Shown here piece by piece: positions 63,290 to 64,000 of a stretch of 64,000 bases of DNA; within the stretch, counting starts at the first letter, position 1, and every line of letters starts with the position of its first letter. The stretch is from a bacterium (lineage in GTDB: Bacteria; Zhuqueibacterota; Zhuqueibacteria; Zhuqueibacterales; Zhuqueibacteraceae). Made by a program: the position numbers and the translations under genes. The stretch lies in the NCBI GenBank assembly GCA_023150945.1, contig JAKLJX010000003.1, positions 161,066 to 225,065 on the forward strand. The letters run 5' to 3'. The notes below the pieces were generated by a model that was not told where the DNA came from, made no database searches, and saw nothing but the letters and a program-made list of their open reading frames with translations.

Positions 63290-64000
63290 CTATTTCACCA
63301 ACAGCATGCGCTTCACAGCACGATAGTCGCCGACTTGCAGACGATAGAAGTACATGCCGGTCGCCAATTGGCCGGCGTTCACGATCACTTCGTATTCGCC
63401 CGCCGCTTGCGCCTGATCCACCAGCGTCAGAACTTCATGGCCCAACACGTCGAAAACCTTCAAGCTCACGTGGCCGGCACGGGGCAGCGCGTAGACGATG
63501 GCAGTCGTGGGATTGAACGGATTGGGGTAGTTCTGTTCGAGTTGCAAGGCAGCGGGAATCCGGTTCGAGGCCTGTTGCACTTTCACGCCCGTGGGATTGC
63601 GATAGCTGGCGAACTGCGGGTTGTAATTGGCCCAGTTCGCGTCCCAGCGGGTATCGCCAAAAGCGCCGCGAAAAGTCGTCGCCGTGAAGAAGGCGTCCGT
63701 CAGTCGTGCGTTGGCGAAGTCAGAACCGGCAAGCGCGGGCGAGCCCGGCATCGGCATGAAATCAGGGTTGGTCAAGTTGAAGGGGTTGCCGAGCTGCACT
63801 TCCGCGGCGGTTGCCAAGCGGGTGTTGCCGAAGGCGGGCGTGTCAAACCAGGCCAGAGGCGCGAAGCCGTTGGAGGCATTGGTGGTGACGGTATCGCGGC
63901 CGGCGAGAATGACATTGCGAATTTGCAGCAGGCCGTTGCTGGCATTGTCGGCCGTGGCATTGGCATCGATGAAGATGCCGTTGCCGGGCCAGCCGAGCAC
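63290..64000 (-). CDS. C-terminal part of a secreted protein with FlgD/type-IX-like sorting domain (truncated by window end)
   Basis: The frame runs off the window, so the N-terminus is missing. The visible 236 residues are first a beta-rich region like the right-handed repeat ends of polysaccharide-interacting proteins ('GLLQIRNVILAGRDTV', 'PDFMPMPGSPALAGSDF'). The last 85 residues are the sorting domain: 'LEQNYPNPFNPTTAIVYALP', 'VSLKVFDVLGHEVLTLVD', 'ATGMYFYRLQVG' and the final 'VKRMLLVK'. Such domains direct export through type IX or related surface pathways in FCB bacteria. Confidence 0.85.
   Translation of the reverse strand: MLGWPGNGIFIDANATADNASNGLLQIRNVILAGRDTVTTNASNGFAPLAWFDTPAFGNTRLATAAEVQLGNPFNLTNPDFMPMPGSPALAGSDFANARLTDAFFTATTFRGAFGDTRWDANWANYNPQFASYRNPTGVKVQQASNRIPAALQLEQNYPNPFNPTTAIVYALPRAGHVSLKVFDVLGHEVLTLVDQAQAAGEYEVIVNAGQLATGMYFYRLQVGDYRAVKRMLLVK

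Overview
The window looks like a GC-rich chromosome segment from a Gram-negative bacterium of the FCB group, most like Calditrichaeota or candidate phylum KSB1. This is inferred from protein style, not from a marker gene. The evidence is a truncated secreted protein ending in a 'NYPNPFNPTT' FlgD/type-IX-like sorting domain, a TonB-dependent receptor with a carboxypeptidase-like N-terminal domain, many lipoproteins and outer-membrane barrels, a GH3/beta-lactamase fusion, and a Kgd-type 2-oxoglutarate dehydrogenase.

Layout. 0-2.2 kb: tail of a GTPase-like protein, a cystathionine beta-synthase/cysteine synthase homologue that lacks the PLP lysine, and a small membrane protein. 2.1-8.5 kb: nuoJKLMN, the membrane arm of complex I, with its own promoter and terminator and no nuoA-I. 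8.6-10.2 kb: an M17 aminopeptidase. 10.4-16.0 kb: a surface-glycan cluster (glucuronyl C5-epimerase-like protein, NodB-type deacetylase, sugar formyltransferase, extended SDR, and an acetyltransferase/Zn-ribbon/aminotransferase fusion). 16.5-17.1 kb: an AT-richer DUF2442/DUF4160 pair, the second with no normal start codon. 17.4-22.4 kb: a DUF1015 protein and a large secreted glycosidase-like multidomain protein. 22.4-23.2 kb: a repeat-rich gap with a perfect terminator and a promoter. 23.2-26.8 kb: kgd.

27-46.7 kb: housekeeping and envelope genes. These are YggX, a TIM-barrel isomerase, DUF2752 and Yip1 membrane proteins, a response regulator, lipoproteins, the GH3/beta-lactamase fusion, a PHP-domain protein, a TPR protein with a cysteine-rich insert, an enoyl-CoA hydratase, a VanZ-like protein, a bactofilin-like/Omp85-like fusion, an M28 peptidase and a PstS-like protein.

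47-59.5 kb is the most accessory-looking part. A thioredoxin-like/permease/ArsR metal(loid) locus (47.0-48.9 kb) and an arsR-arsC-acr3 operon (57.5-59.5 kb) lie on either side of an AT-richer two-gene operon on the minus strand: a RapA-like SNF2 helicase followed 19 bp later by a stand-alone actin/Hsp70-fold ATPase. I could not match that pair to a described system, and it is the best candidate here for something new, possibly mobile or defensive. A porin-CotH operon and a PAP2 phosphatase follow it. The window ends with a small secreted protein, a TonB-dependent receptor preceded by a set of nested inverted repeats, and the truncated sorting-domain protein.

Five sites upstream of genes fit TTGNNN-16/17-TATATT (or TATATA), which suggests a common housekeeping promoter form in this genome. 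No tRNA, rRNA, CRISPR array, transposase or integrase was found.
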